35,608 nucleotides of DNA from Mailhella massiliensis. GTDB taxonomy: Bacteria; Desulfobacterota; Desulfovibrionia; Desulfovibrionales; Desulfovibrionaceae. The notes under the pieces were generated by a model. It was not told where the DNA came from. It searched no databases and was given only the letters and a program-made list of their open reading frames with translations. Shown here in pieces: positions 1 through 8,341 of the stretch. A program made the position numbers and the translations under genes. Each line of letters begins with the position of its first letter. Positions within the stretch are counted from its first letter, which is position 1. Location of the stretch: NCBI RefSeq assembly GCF_020741395.1, contig NZ_DYZA01000028.1, positions 1 to 35,608 of the forward strand. The letters run 5' to 3'.

Positions 1-290
1 AAAAAAGATGGTTATAATTCCCCATGCTTGTACCTTGGGAACGAGAAGTTCTTCAGAAGAATACGTTTGAGAAAATTTTCCTTATGGTATCGACGTAGTA
101 TTGCGATTTCTTTTCAGGAAGGTCTGAAGTGTATTTGCTGCGGGCGAAAGCTCCTGCCTGAGGAAGCCAATCCCGTATTGAGGGATAATTTTCCCGATCC
201 GAGGTGTTTTCGGAACAGGGGAACTGTCCGTACCCGACGAAGGCAAGAGAAGGTGTCTCCGCGCTGCATTCTTTTTATGATACCTGCTTT
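1..290. other. Left-edge stretch without a recognised gene
   Basis: The short open frames here have no recognisable motif, no convincing ribosome binding site and a composition unlike their neighbours. I see no gene, tRNA or repeat. A gene further left could have its regulatory region here. Confidence 0.4.
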
Positions 291-331
291 AACCAGCAAA
301 GCCCGCCGGAGATCGACGGGCTTTGCTGGTT
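291..331 (-). terminator. Hairpin downstream of lon
   Basis: A perfect 15-bp inverted repeat (291-305 with 317-331, 11-nt loop) begins 18 bases past the lon stop codon. No clear T-run follows on the minus strand, so it may be an L-shaped terminator or an mRNA 3' stabiliser. Confidence 0.65.
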
Positions 332-349
332 GAGGAAAAACGGCGGGCT

Positions 350-2785
350 CTACAGCACGGCGCCGCCGAGATCCTGGCCGAGGCTGCGGGATGCCCGCAG
401 GGAATGGGTCAGGGCATGGGAGTCTTCGCCGGAGAAAATTTCCTCCCGGGGGGCGAGGAGCGCGAAAGGCAGTACCTCGTCCGCGTCGCGCACGAAGCGT
501 ATGCCCAGGGACTGAAGAATTTCCTCGGGCACTTCCTTGAGGTCCTTTTCATTGTCGGCGGGCACGAGCACGGTTTTCATGCCCGCGCGGGCGGCGGCGA
601 GCAGTTTTTCCCGAAGCCCGCCAATGGCGAGCACACGGCCGCGCAGGGTGATTTCACCGGTCATGCACACGTCGTCGCGCACGGGGATGCCGAGCAGGGC
701 GGAAGAGAGCGCCGTGGCCAGGGTGATGCCTGCGGAAGGGCCGTCCTTGGGCACGGCCCCTTCGGGCACATGCACATGGATATCAATGTCCTTGTAGAAA
801 TCGGGACGCAGGCCGAGCAGGCTGGAGCGGGAACGGATGTAGGAAAAGGCCGCGTGGGCGGATTCCTTCATGACGTCGCCGAGCTTGCCGGTGACCTGTA
901 TCTTGCCGTTGCCGGGCATGACTACGGTTTCGATGTACAGGATATCACCCCCTGCGCCGGTATAGGCGAGTCCTGCGGCCACACCTGCCTGCGGGTGGTT
1001 CTCCTTTTCGTCGTAGCGATATTTCTTTACGCCGAGGAAGTCTTCCAAATCTTGTTCATCAATGGGCACGCAAAGTGAGGTATCCCCCGCGTCCACAAGG
1101 CGTATGGCCGTCTTGCGACACAGCGCGGCAATCTGCCGCTCCAGGTTGCGTACGCCCGATTCGCGGGTGTAAGAGCGGATAATCTCAAGAAGCGCTCCGT
1201 CGGAGAGTTTCATGTTTTCCGCCTTGAGCCCGTGCAGCTTCCACTGTCGGGGAAGCAGGAAATCCCGAGCGATGTGCACTTTTTCCCCTTCCAGGTAGCT
1301 GGAAAGTTCCAGTACCTCCATGCGGTCGAGAAGAGGTGCGGGGATGTTCTGCATGGAGTTGGCCGTGGTGATGAAGAAGACCTGAGAGAGGTCGTAATCC
1401 ATGTCGAGGTAATGGTCGTTGAAGGCACAGTTCTGTTCCGGATCCAGCACTTCCAGCAGAGCGGAGGCAGGATCGCCCCTGAAATCCACCGTCATCTTGT
1501 CGATTTCATCGAGACAGAAGAGGGGATTGTTGGACTTTGCGCGTTTCATGGCCATGATGATCTTGCCGGGCAGGGCGCCGATGTAGGTGCGTCTGTGGCC
1601 GCGTATTTCCGCCTCATCGCGCACGCCGCCCAGGGAAATGCGCACGAACTCGCGGCCCGTGGCCTCGGCGATGGATTTTGCAAGAGAGGTCTTGCCTACG
1701 CCGGGAGGCCCCACGAGGCAGAGTATGGGGCCCTTGAGGGAACCGGAAAGTTTCTGTACCGCAAGGTATTCCAGAATACGCGTCTTGGCCTTTTCCAGTC
1801 CGAAATGCCCGCCGTCGAGTACGGAACGCGCTTTGGCAAGGTCTATATCCACGGGCTTGAGCTCATTCCAGGGCAGGTCGATGATCCAGTCCACATAGTT
1901 TCTGGCCACCACATATTCCGAGGAAGCGGGAGGCATCTGTCGGAGTTTGCGTACTTCGCGCAGGGCGCGCTCGCGGGCCTCTTCGGGCATGTTTTTAGCC
2001 TTGAGCTTTTCCTCAAGCTCCACGATCTCGGCCTGCATGTCATCGTGGCCGAGCTCCTTGTTTATGGCCTTGATCTGCTCGGTGAGGTAGTACTCCTTCT
2101 GATTCTGCTCCATCTGAGCCTTGACGCGGTTTTTGATGGTCTTATCCACGCCGGAGGCGATGAGTTCGCCCCCCAGGTATTCATACACCTGGCGCAGGCG
2201 TTTGCCCTGATCCAGCGTTTCCAGAATGGCCTGCTTGTGCAGGTAGTCTACCCTGAGGCATGGAGCCACAGCGTCGGCCAGGATCCCCGGATCGTCGAGA
2301 AGGGCGAAGGCGGCAAGCTGCTCAGGCGTGATGCGGCGGTTCTGGCGACAGGCTTCGGAAAGAGAATCCTGGAGCGCCTCCAACACGGCGGGAAGCTCGG
2401 CGTCCTCTTCCATGGTTTCCTCCACGCGCACGGTGCGAAGGCGCGGGAAGGCCCTGTCGCCGAAGGCTGAGCTTGCGTTCAGAGGCAGCCACGAGGCGCG
2501 GTACAGCCCTTCGCAGACCAGCTTGATGGTATTGTCCTGAAGGCGGTCGGCACGCAGCACTCGGCTGACCACCCCTATCTGGAAGAGGTCGGAAAGTCCG
2601 GGACGTTCAATGGCGGCGCTGGTCTGTGCCACCAGAAATATCTGCTTGTCGTATTCGGTGACGGCGCTGTTGATGGCGCTCACCGAAGCCGAACGACCGA
2701 CATGGAACGTCATGACGGCATGAGGGAACATCACCACTTCACGCAGGGTAATGATGGGCAATTCCAGCGGAGTCTGTTCAGCCAT
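350..2785 (-). CDS. lon: ATP-dependent Lon protease
   Basis: Lon is a cytosolic AAA+ serine protease that degrades misfolded and regulatory proteins. At 811 aa it has the usual LonA length. The N-terminal substrate-binding domain begins with the typical LPIITLREVVMFPHAV. The Walker A motif GPPGVGKTS and Walker B LFCLDEIDKM are in the middle, and the C-terminal protease domain has catalytic Ser in PKDGPSAG and catalytic Lys in REKLLAAARAGMK. The frame is open 62 codons further upstream, but the ATG at 2785 follows a GAGG site at good spacing and begins the conserved domain. It is the last gene of the block tig, clpP, clpX, lon, all on the minus strand. The 188-base gap to clpX holds several hairpins, so lon may have its own promoter. 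Confidence 0.97.
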   Translation of the reverse strand: MAEQTPLELPIITLREVVMFPHAVMTFHVGRSASVSAINSAVTEYDKQIFLVAQTSAAIERPGLSDLFQIGVVSRVLRADRLQDNTIKLVCEGLYRASWLPLNASSAFGDRAFPRLRTVRVEETMEEDAELPAVLEALQDSLSEACRQNRRITPEQLAAFALLDDPGILADAVAPCLRVDYLHKQAILETLDQGKRLRQVYEYLGGELIASGVDKTIKNRVKAQMEQNQKEYYLTEQIKAINKELGHDDMQAEIVELEEKLKAKNMPEEARERALREVRKLRQMPPASSEYVVARNYVDWIIDLPWNELKPVDIDLAKARSVLDGGHFGLEKAKTRILEYLAVQKLSGSLKGPILCLVGPPGVGKTSLAKSIAEATGREFVRISLGGVRDEAEIRGHRRTYIGALPGKIIMAMKRAKSNNPLFCLDEIDKMTVDFRGDPASALLEVLDPEQNCAFNDHYLDMDYDLSQVFFITTANSMQNIPAPLLDRMEVLELSSYLEGEKVHIARDFLLPRQWKLHGLKAENMKLSDGALLEIIRSYTRESGVRNLERQIAALCRKTAIRLVDAGDTSLCVPIDEQDLEDFLGVKKYRYDEKENHPQAGVAAGLAYTGAGGDILYIETVVMPGNGKIQVTGKLGDVMKESAHAAFSYIRSRSSLLGLRPDFYKDIDIHVHVPEGAVPKDGPSAGITLATALSSALLGIPVRDDVCMTGEITLRGRVLAIGGLREKLLAAARAGMKTVLVPADNEKDLKEVPEEILQSLGIRFVRDADEVLPFALLAPREEIFSGEDSHALTHSLRASRSLGQDLGGAVL

Positions 2786-2809
2786 AAAGAACCTCAATAT
2801 TCCCGGTAT

Positions 2810-2859
2810 GCGATTGCGTCCCTGCCGTCGGAAAGGCCGAGGGGCAGGAACGCAATCGC
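2810..2859 (-). promoter_or_regulatory. Large hairpin in the lon 5' leader
   Basis: Two 17-nt arms (2810-2826 and 2843-2859) pair with a single mismatch around a 16-nt loop. It ends 24 bases before the lon ATG, just ahead of the ribosome binding site. It could control lon translation or mRNA stability, or belong to the clpX 3' end; the sequence does not decide. Confidence 0.45.
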
Positions 2860-2896
2860 CGGGGCCGGGGAAGCTCCCCGGGAAAAACTTTTCCAC

Positions 2897-2919
2897 CCTG
2901 TGGAGCTTAGCTCCGCAGG
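2897..2919 (-). terminator. Hairpin after clpX
   Basis: A 10-bp stem (2897-2906 with 2910-2919, one G-U pair) with a 3-nt loop lies 55 bases past the clpX stop. No direct T-run follows; a TTTTT occurs about 15 bases further on. A second small perfect hairpin is at 2865-2881. Possible weak terminator between clpX and lon. Confidence 0.4.
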
Positions 2920-2973
2920 CGGCAGGCATGTTCAGGGCCCTCGTCTCCTGGCGGGAAGGGAGAGCCTGCAAAA

Positions 2974-4275
2974 CTATGCATTGCGCGTCAGGATGGGTTT
3001 GTCCCCGCTTTCAATGACGCTCCGGGTGATGATGCACTCCGTCACATCCTTGAGAGTGGGAAGTTCGTACATGATGTCGAGCATCACGTTTTCCAGCACA
3101 TTGCGCAGGCCGCGCGCGCCCGTTTTGTTTTCCAATGCCTTTTCAGCCACGGCGCGTAGGGCTTCGTCTTCAAAACGCAACGTCACGCCGTCCAGCTCAA
3201 AGAGCTTCTGGTACTGCTTGACCAGGGCATTCTTCGGCTCCGTCATGACGCGCAGAAGGTCGTCCACACTGAGCTCTTCCACATGGGTGATGACCGGGAT
3301 ACGTCCGATGAATTCGGGGATAAGTCCGAACTGCACGAGATCGGTGGGGACTACCTGATCGAGAAGTTCTCCTAGGCGGTGTTCGCTCTTTTTCTCGATA
3401 TGCGCCCCGAACCCCATGCTGGAGCCGCGCGAACGCGATTCCACCAGCTTTTCCAGCCCGATGAACGCACCGCCCATGATGAACAGGATGTTCGAGGTAT
3501 CCATGCGGATGAACTCCTGCTGCGGGTGCTTGCGTCCTCCCTTGGGCGGAATATTGGCCACCGTACCTTCGATGATTTTTAAAAGAGCCTGCTGCACGCC
3601 TTCGCCGGACACGTCGCGGGTGATGGACGGGCCGTCGGCCTTGCGGGAAATCTTGTCGATTTCGTCGATATAGATAATGCCCTTGCAGGCGGCGTCAAGG
3701 TCGTAGTCGGCGTTCTGGAGAAGCTGTACGAGGATATTTTCCACGTCTTCGCCCACATAACCGGCTTCGGTGAGCGTGGTGGCGTCGGCAATGGCGAAGG
3801 GCACCTTGAGCACGCGGGCGAGGGTGCGGGCAAGCAGTGTCTTGCCGCTGCCAGAGGGACCGAGAAGAAGAATATTGCTCTTCTCAAGCTCCACACCTTC
3901 TATGGCTCCGGCATGGAACACGCGCTTGTAGTGGTTGTGTACGGCCACGGAAAGAATTTTTTTGGCGCGTTCCTGACCTATGACGTAATCGTCGAGTCTG
4001 GCTTTGATCTGCTGCGGCGTGAGCAGGCCCTCGGGCTCTTCAATGCCCTGCCCGGATATATCCTGAAGGCGGTCGCCGAGATCCCGGGGGGAAGGCGGAG
4101 TGTTCCTCGCCTCGGAAGTATTCCTCTCCAGGTTGTCCTGCTCAGCTATGATTTCGGAGCAGGCGGCCACACATTCATCGCAGATGCATACCTTGCCCTG
4201 CGTGACGAAGTGGCGCACTTCAGAGCTGCTCTTCCCGCAGAAGGAGCAGCGCATTTCCTTCTGTTCGTCGCTCAT
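2974..4275 (-). CDS. clpX: ClpX, ATPase subunit of Clp protease
   Basis: ClpX unfolds tagged proteins with ATP and feeds them to ClpP. At 433 aa it has normal length. The N-terminal zinc-binding domain has four cysteines (CSFC near residue 9, then CDEC). The AAA+ core shows Walker A GPSGSGKT, Walker B IIYIDEIDKIS and the pore-loop GYVGEDVE, plus the RKH loop GGRKHP. The ClpP-docking loop reads SSMGFGAH, that is MGF where many ClpX have IGF. The start at 4275 overlaps the clpP stop by four bases (ATGA), which implies translational coupling and fits a fixed ClpX:ClpP ratio. The longer open frame upstream is clpP read in another frame. Confidence 0.97.
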   Translation of the reverse strand: MSDEQKEMRCSFCGKSSSEVRHFVTQGKVCICDECVAACSEIIAEQDNLERNTSEARNTPPSPRDLGDRLQDISGQGIEEPEGLLTPQQIKARLDDYVIGQERAKKILSVAVHNHYKRVFHAGAIEGVELEKSNILLLGPSGSGKTLLARTLARVLKVPFAIADATTLTEAGYVGEDVENILVQLLQNADYDLDAACKGIIYIDEIDKISRKADGPSITRDVSGEGVQQALLKIIEGTVANIPPKGGRKHPQQEFIRMDTSNILFIMGGAFIGLEKLVESRSRGSSMGFGAHIEKKSEHRLGELLDQVVPTDLVQFGLIPEFIGRIPVITHVEELSVDDLLRVMTEPKNALVKQYQKLFELDGVTLRFEDEALRAVAEKALENKTGARGLRNVLENVMLDIMYELPTLKDVTECIITRSVIESGDKPILTRNA

Positions 4276-4883
4276 GCCTGCTGCCCTGCCTTGTCCGCCA
4301 CGTCGCGGCGGGAGGAGAGAATGCGGTCGATGATGCCGAACTTGAGAGCTTCCTCGGCCGACATGAAGTTGTCGCGCTCGGTAGCCGCGGCAATACGGGA
4401 GATGGAGTTGCCGGTGTTTTCCGCAAGAATGCGGTTCAGGTTTTTCTTGAGGCGCAGGCCTTCGCGTACATGAATGTCCATGTCCGTGATCTGACCCTGC
4501 ACGCCGGCGGAGGGCTGGTGTATCATGATGCGGCTGTTGGGCAGGCTGTAGCGCATGCCCTTCGCGCCGCCCGCCAGAAGGAAGGCTCCCATGCTGGCGG
4601 CCTGTCCTATACACAGCGTGGCCACGGGAGGAGCGATGAACTGCATGGTGTCGTAAATGGCCATGCCCGCCGTGACCGACCCGCCGGGGCTGTTGATGTA
4701 CAGGCTTATTTCTTTTTCTGGATCCTGCGATTCCAGAAAAAGCAACTGGGCACAGATGAGCGAGGCCGTGGCGTCGCTGACCTCGTCGCAGAGAAGAACG
4801 ATGCGGTCCTTGAGCAGACGGGAGTAAATATCGTACGAGCGTTCTCCGCGTCCGGTGGATTCAATGACAAAGGGGATAGTCAT
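4272..4883 (-). CDS. clpP: ClpP, proteolytic subunit of Clp protease
   Basis: ClpP forms the tetradecameric serine-protease chamber used with ClpX. The 203-aa product has the catalytic triad in place: Ser98 in GQAASMGA, His122 in MIHQPSAG and Asp171 in TERDNFMS. The oligomer motif INSPGGSVTAG is near residues 64-74. The ATG at 4883 is preceded by AAGGAG at about 8 nt and gives the family's N-terminus (MTIPFVIE). It is followed directly by clpX with a 4-base overlap. The 183-base gap to tig upstream holds a terminator, so clpPX is probably transcribed from its own promoter, which I could not pinpoint. Confidence 0.97.
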   Translation of the reverse strand: MTIPFVIESTGRGERSYDIYSRLLKDRIVLLCDEVSDATASLICAQLLFLESQDPEKEISLYINSPGGSVTAGMAIYDTMQFIAPPVATLCIGQAASMGAFLLAGGAKGMRYSLPNSRIMIHQPSAGVQGQITDMDIHVREGLRLKKNLNRILAENTGNSISRIAAATERDNFMSAEEALKFGIIDRILSSRRDVADKAGQQA

Positions 4884-5027
4884 GTAAAGGCTCCTTGGAG
4901 CGTTTTCATGGAGTCGTCGGTCTCCCGAGCCCCGGTACAGGGAAAACGCGCTGTTGCGCCGTGCGCGGAAGAGTCCGGCATGGCGGGATCCGGCAGGATG
5001 CAGAGGCACGCCGCCTTAAGAAAGGAA

Positions 5028-5051
5028 TTCCCCGGCCGCTGGGCCGGGGAA
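5028..5051 (-). terminator. Terminator of tig
   Basis: A perfect 10-bp GC-rich stem (5028-5037 with 5042-5051, 4-nt loop) starts about 15 bases past the tig stop. On the minus strand it is followed by a T-rich run (TTCCTTTCTT), consistent with intrinsic termination. Confidence 0.7.
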
Positions 5052-5066
5052 GCTTTTTCTGATCCG

Positions 5067-6380
5067 TTATTCGGCCTTGGCTTCGGCGGGAGCGACTTTC
5101 TGGGCCTTGTCGAACATGAGGTTCATGGCCTTGCCGTTCAACATGCGGTCCTGAATGTCGTTGACGGCGCCGTTCTGATAGAGGGCTTCGCGCAGCTTGC
5201 GGAAGTCCTGCTTGTATTCGCGGGCCATTTGCATGATCTGCATGTCCACTTCCTGCGCGGAAACTTCGAGCTTTTCACGGCGGGCGAGGGCGGTGAGGAA
5301 CACCTGCACGCGGGCGCGTTCTTCGCCGCGGGTGCGGATTTCGCCTTCCATGTTCTTGATGCTGTCGTCGATGGCGGCCTTGTCCAGACCCTGCTGGCCG
5401 AGATAGTCGCGTATTTCGTTTTCGTATTCAACCTGCTGATTCTTGACCACGGCTTCGGGCAGGGGGAAATCCTGGCCTTCCAGCACGGAAGCGATGAGCT
5501 TCTGCTCGGCAGCGCTGCGGGCGGCGGAAATCTTGTTGTGGCTGGCCTGGTCGGCAAGCATCTTCTTCAGCGGAGCCAGATCCGAGAAGCCCAGCTTCTT
5601 GGCGTAGTCATCATCGAGTTCGGGCAGAATCTCGCGGCTGATCTTGTTGAGCTTCACGGTGAGGTTCACCGTCTTGCCGCGCAGGCTTTCGTCGATGTGG
5701 TCTTCGGGGCAGACCATGGTGCCGGTGCCTTCTTCGCCCGCATGCAGGCCGCGGATGATCTTGTCAAGCTCGGAGAGCTCCTTGCCTTCGGCGGGTTCGG
5801 AAAGCTGGATACTGTAGTTTTCCACCTTCATGCCGGGCACGCTCTTGCCGTCCACTTCGCCGTCCACGTCGATGGTGACAATGTCGCCGTTTTCAGGCAG
5901 GCGGACTTCCTTCACTTCTTCCAGAGAGGCTGTGCTCTTCAGAAGGCGCTTCGTGAAGGCGTCGATTTCTTCTTCCGTGGCTTCGGAGGAATCCATTTCC
6001 ACGCTGAGGGCGGAAAGGTCTTCGGGGAGACGGATACCGTCGGGCAGGGTTTCAAAGGAGAAGGAGAAGGAGAAGTCCTTGCCGCGGACGATCTGATCTC
6101 CGTTGTAGTCCAGGCGGGAGAGAGGCTTGAGATCTTCTTCCTTCAGGATATCGGCCACGCGGCGTTCCACCAGTGTCTCGGAGGCGCGGGAAAGCACTTC
6201 CCCGGCAAAACGCTTTTCAATGACGGAAACGGGAGCCTTGCCCTTGCGGAAGCCGGGCAGCGTGACGGAAGCGCCCACTTCACGGGCGGCGGCGTTGAGA
6301 GCGGCATTGACCTCCTCGGCCGGGACGGTCACGCTGATTTTGCGGGAAACAGGGGAAACGACTTCGATGCTGTGAGCCAT
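5067..6380 (-). CDS. tig: Trigger factor, ribosome-associated chaperone
   Basis: Trigger factor binds the ribosome exit tunnel and shields nascent chains; it also carries an FKBP-type prolyl isomerase domain. The 437-aa protein has the normal three-part layout. The N-terminal ribosome-binding domain contains the signature GFRKGKAP near residues 45-52. An isomerase domain starts around GDIVTIDVDGEVDGK, followed by a long helical C-terminal chaperone region. The ATG at 6380 is preceded by AAGGAG at good spacing. The open frame continues upstream only through the antisense of tRNA-Leu and is not coding there. tig, clpP, clpX and lon adjacent on one strand is a common arrangement. Confidence 0.96.
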   Translation of the reverse strand: MAHSIEVVSPVSRKISVTVPAEEVNAALNAAAREVGASVTLPGFRKGKAPVSVIEKRFAGEVLSRASETLVERRVADILKEEDLKPLSRLDYNGDQIVRGKDFSFSFSFETLPDGIRLPEDLSALSVEMDSSEATEEEIDAFTKRLLKSTASLEEVKEVRLPENGDIVTIDVDGEVDGKSVPGMKVENYSIQLSEPAEGKELSELDKIIRGLHAGEEGTGTMVCPEDHIDESLRGKTVNLTVKLNKISREILPELDDDYAKKLGFSDLAPLKKMLADQASHNKISAARSAAEQKLIASVLEGQDFPLPEAVVKNQQVEYENEIRDYLGQQGLDKAAIDDSIKNMEGEIRTRGEERARVQVFLTALARREKLEVSAQEVDMQIMQMAREYKQDFRKLREALYQNGAVNDIQDRMLNGKAMNLMFDKAQKVAPAEAKAE

Positions 6381-6445
6381 AGCGGTAAAACTCCTTATAA
6401 ATGATCTGCCCGGCCTTGCCGGAAGGCAGAGGAATGGCGCAAAAA

Positions 6446-6530
6446 TGGTGCGAGAGGAGAGGCTTGAACTCTCAAGGATTGCTCCGCTGGATCCTAAATC
6501 CAGTGCGTATGCCAGTTTCGCCACTCTCGC
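6446..6530 (-). tRNA. tRNA-Leu (anticodon UAG)
   Basis: On the minus strand the sequence folds as a class II tRNA of 85 nt including an encoded 3' CCA. The 7-bp acceptor stem pairs GCGAGAG with CTCTCGC, followed by discriminator A. The anticodon arm pairs CTGGA with TCCAG around TTTAGGA, giving anticodon TAG, which reads CUA/CUG leucine codons. A long variable arm and a T arm (GAGAG, TTCAAGC loop, CTCTC) follow. It lies 65 bases upstream of tig with no obvious terminator between, so read-through into tig is possible. Confidence 0.95.
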
Positions 6531-6561
6531 ACGAAAGAGCCATGTATACTGCAAGGCGAAG

Positions 6562-6590
6562 AATTTAACACAGCTTTGCGCCGGAAGCAA
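6562..6590 (-). promoter_or_regulatory. Candidate promoter for tRNA-Leu/tig
   Basis: On the minus strand TTGCTT (6585-6590) and TAAATT (6562-6567) are 17 bp apart, about 30 bases upstream of the tRNA. The -35 match is weak (3/6) and the -10 match is 4/6. Plausible only by position. Confidence 0.35.
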
Positions 6591-6703
6591 GAGCCGCTTC
6601 CCACGCCCGGCGTTGCGCCAGGGGCGTTTTTATGCCGTTTTCCCGGAAGGGTGCGGCCCTTTCGCCCCGCGGGGAGGGCCGGGAGGCGGAATTGCCCCCT
6701 GGT

Positions 6704-6747
6704 GGAAAGGCCCGCCCGGCGCGTGCGTGCACCAGGCGGGCCTTTCC
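6704..6747 (-). terminator. Terminator after the small conserved gene
   Basis: A perfect 13-bp stem (6704-6716 with 6735-6747, 18-nt loop) begins about 20 bases after the stop at 6769. It separates this gene from tRNA-Leu. A T-run is lacking. Confidence 0.6.
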
Positions 6748-6768
6748 GGCGGAGAGATGAGGGAGATA

Positions 6769-7131
6769 TTATGCGGCGTAAAGTTTTTCCCGCAGCCAGT
6801 CCTTCATGGGGTCGGAAGGCATAAATACGCCCTTCAGCGAACCGAATTCCTTGTGGAAGTTGTTTTCCAGTTCCTTGGGCAGGGGGGATACCCACAGGTC
6901 TTCCGTAGCTTCAGAATTGCGCATCACAAGGCGCAGCGTGGGGCGATCGGTCCAGTTGTCGAGCACGAAGTAGTGGGCGAAGTCGTCCTTGGAGCGGACG
7001 GGAGGATGCTCGGCCCTCCAGTCGTTGTTGCCCCACTCCAGGTAAAGAGTCACGGCATCGGCGGGGTCGAGGTTCCATTCTATGGGCAGGCGGCTGAAAG
7101 CCTTGAGCTGTTCGGTGGTATTGTACTGCAT
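6769..7131 (-). CDS. Small conserved protein of unknown function
   Basis: The product is 120 aa, soluble, rich in Trp, Asp and Glu, with no signal peptide or membrane segment. Characteristic stretches are LYLEWGNNDW near residue 29, PPVRSKDDF and a C-terminal MKDWLREKL. From memory it resembles a small, strongly expressed Desulfovibrio protein (DVU0772-like); I cannot verify this and no function is known to me. The ATG at 7131 follows AGGAG at good spacing. The gene stands alone with its own promoter (7207-7235) and terminator, which fits a strongly and separately expressed gene. Confidence 0.85.
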   Translation of the reverse strand: MQYNTTEQLKAFSRLPIEWNLDPADAVTLYLEWGNNDWRAEHPPVRSKDDFAHYFVLDNWTDRPTLRLVMRNSEATEDLWVSPLPKELENNFHKEFGSLKGVFMPSDPMKDWLREKLYAA

Positions 7132-7206
7132 GGTCAACTCCTGATAGAGGGAGAAAACTCGGAAGCGGCGGACATTCGTGCTTCCTGAAGCATTGTTGTT
7201 GAAAAC

Positions 7207-7235
7207 AATATGAGCATGGATTGATCTCTTGTCAA
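7207..7235 (-). promoter_or_regulatory. Sigma-70 type promoter of the small conserved gene
   Basis: On the minus strand a perfect -35 TTGACA (7230-7235) and a -10 CATATT (7207-7212) are separated by exactly 17 bp. The region is AT-rich compared with its surroundings. The 5' leader would be about 70 nt before the ATG at 7131. Confidence 0.7.
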
Positions 7236-7332
7236 GAATAATTCCTGATAAGAAAAAATTTTTCAGCATTTTTGGGGTAGGACACGGCAGAAAGATGTGC
7301 GGAACCGGGGCGGGGATTTTCCGCTGAAGGCA

Positions 7333-7369
7333 CAAAAAGGGCGCTCCCCACCGGGGAGCGCCCTTTTTG
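7333..7369 (-). terminator. Terminator of dapA
   Basis: A perfect 17-bp inverted repeat (7333-7349 with 7353-7369) with a 3-nt loop and A/T-tracts at both ends forms a classic intrinsic terminator about 35 bases past dapA. Its T-tract ends the minus-strand stem. It works in principle in both directions. Confidence 0.9.
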
Positions 7370-7404
7370 CGGACGGAACCGTTACCCGGCGCGGGGCCGG
7401 AAAT

Positions 7405-8280
7405 TTAGATTCTGCCGTAGGAAGCGAGAACTTCGCGCAGAAGCTTCACGGTGCTTTCAGAGGGCTGGCAGAGAGGCAGGCGTACATCGGGGCTCATGCG
7501 GCCCATGAGGGAGAGAGCCGTCTTGCAGGGAATGGGATTGCTTTCCGCGAACATGGCGCGGTTCATGGGTTCCAGGGCGAAGTGCAGGCGGCGTGCTTCT
7601 TCGTAATCGCCGCGTTCGCAGGCGGCGGTGAGGGCACTCATCATGTCCGGCAGCACGTTGGCCGTGACGGATATGACGCCCTTGCCGCCCACTGCGTAGG
7701 TGGGCAGGACGGTGAAATCGTCGCCGGAAAGCAGGATGTAATCTTCAGGGCACTGTTCAAGGATGTTGGAAACCTGCACCAGGTTGGCGGTGGCTTCCTT
7801 GCAGCCTATGACATGTTCCAGTTCGCGGGCCATACGGGCCTGCGTGGCGGGCAGCACGTTGGAGCCGGTGCGACCGGGCACGTTGTATACGAACATGGGC
7901 AGGGACACTTCGTCGTTGATAGCCTTGAAGTGCTGGTAGATGCCTTCCTGCGTGGGCTTGTTGTAGTAGGGGGAAATGAGCAGGGCGGCGTCGGCACCGG
8001 CATTCTTGGCAAAGCGGGTGAGGCTGATGGCCTCTGCGGTATTATTGGAGCCGGAGCCGGCGATGACGGGCACGCGACCCTTCACCTGATCAATGCAGAT
8101 GCGTATGGCGGATTCGTGTTCCGCATGGCTCATGGTGGCGGATTCGCCGGTGGTGCCGCAGGGCACCACGCCGTTTACGCCCTGTTCAAGCTGCCATTCG
8201 ATGTGGGCGCGGTAGGCTTCTTCGTCGATGGTGCCGTTCTTGAACGGGGTAAGCAGTGCAGTTATCGTTCCGTGAAACAT
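7405..8280 (-). CDS. dapA: 4-Hydroxy-tetrahydrodipicolinate synthase
   Basis: DapA condenses pyruvate with aspartate semialdehyde, the first committed step to diaminopimelate and lysine. At 291 aa it is full length. Lys161 in GCKEATANL is the Schiff-base lysine. Tyr132 in VYNVPGRTGSN and Thr44-Thr45 in CGTTGES complete the catalytic set, and SPYYNKPTQEG is the usual family motif. The start at 8280 gives the normal N-terminus MFHGTITALLTPF. It follows dapF on the same strand with a 61-base gap, so the two steps of the pathway are likely co-transcribed, ending at the strong terminator 7333-7369. Confidence 0.97.
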   Translation of the reverse strand: MFHGTITALLTPFKNGTIDEEAYRAHIEWQLEQGVNGVVPCGTTGESATMSHAEHESAIRICIDQVKGRVPVIAGSGSNNTAEAISLTRFAKNAGADAALLISPYYNKPTQEGIYQHFKAINDEVSLPMFVYNVPGRTGSNVLPATQARMARELEHVIGCKEATANLVQVSNILEQCPEDYILLSGDDFTVLPTYAVGGKGVISVTANVLPDMMSALTAACERGDYEEARRLHFALEPMNRAMFAESNPIPCKTALSLMGRMSPDVRLPLCQPSESTVKLLREVLASYGRI

Positions 8281-8341
8281 ACTTTTCTCCGAGCGGGATA
8301 GATGGATGAAGAAAATTTCCAGACGACTGGGCCCCGGACGG

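Noticed and set aside
4470..6404. A 644-codon plus-strand frame across clpP and tig
   Set aside because: It is antisense to two clear genes, with the low-complexity His/Gly/Ala/Val-rich composition typical of GC-rich shadow frames.
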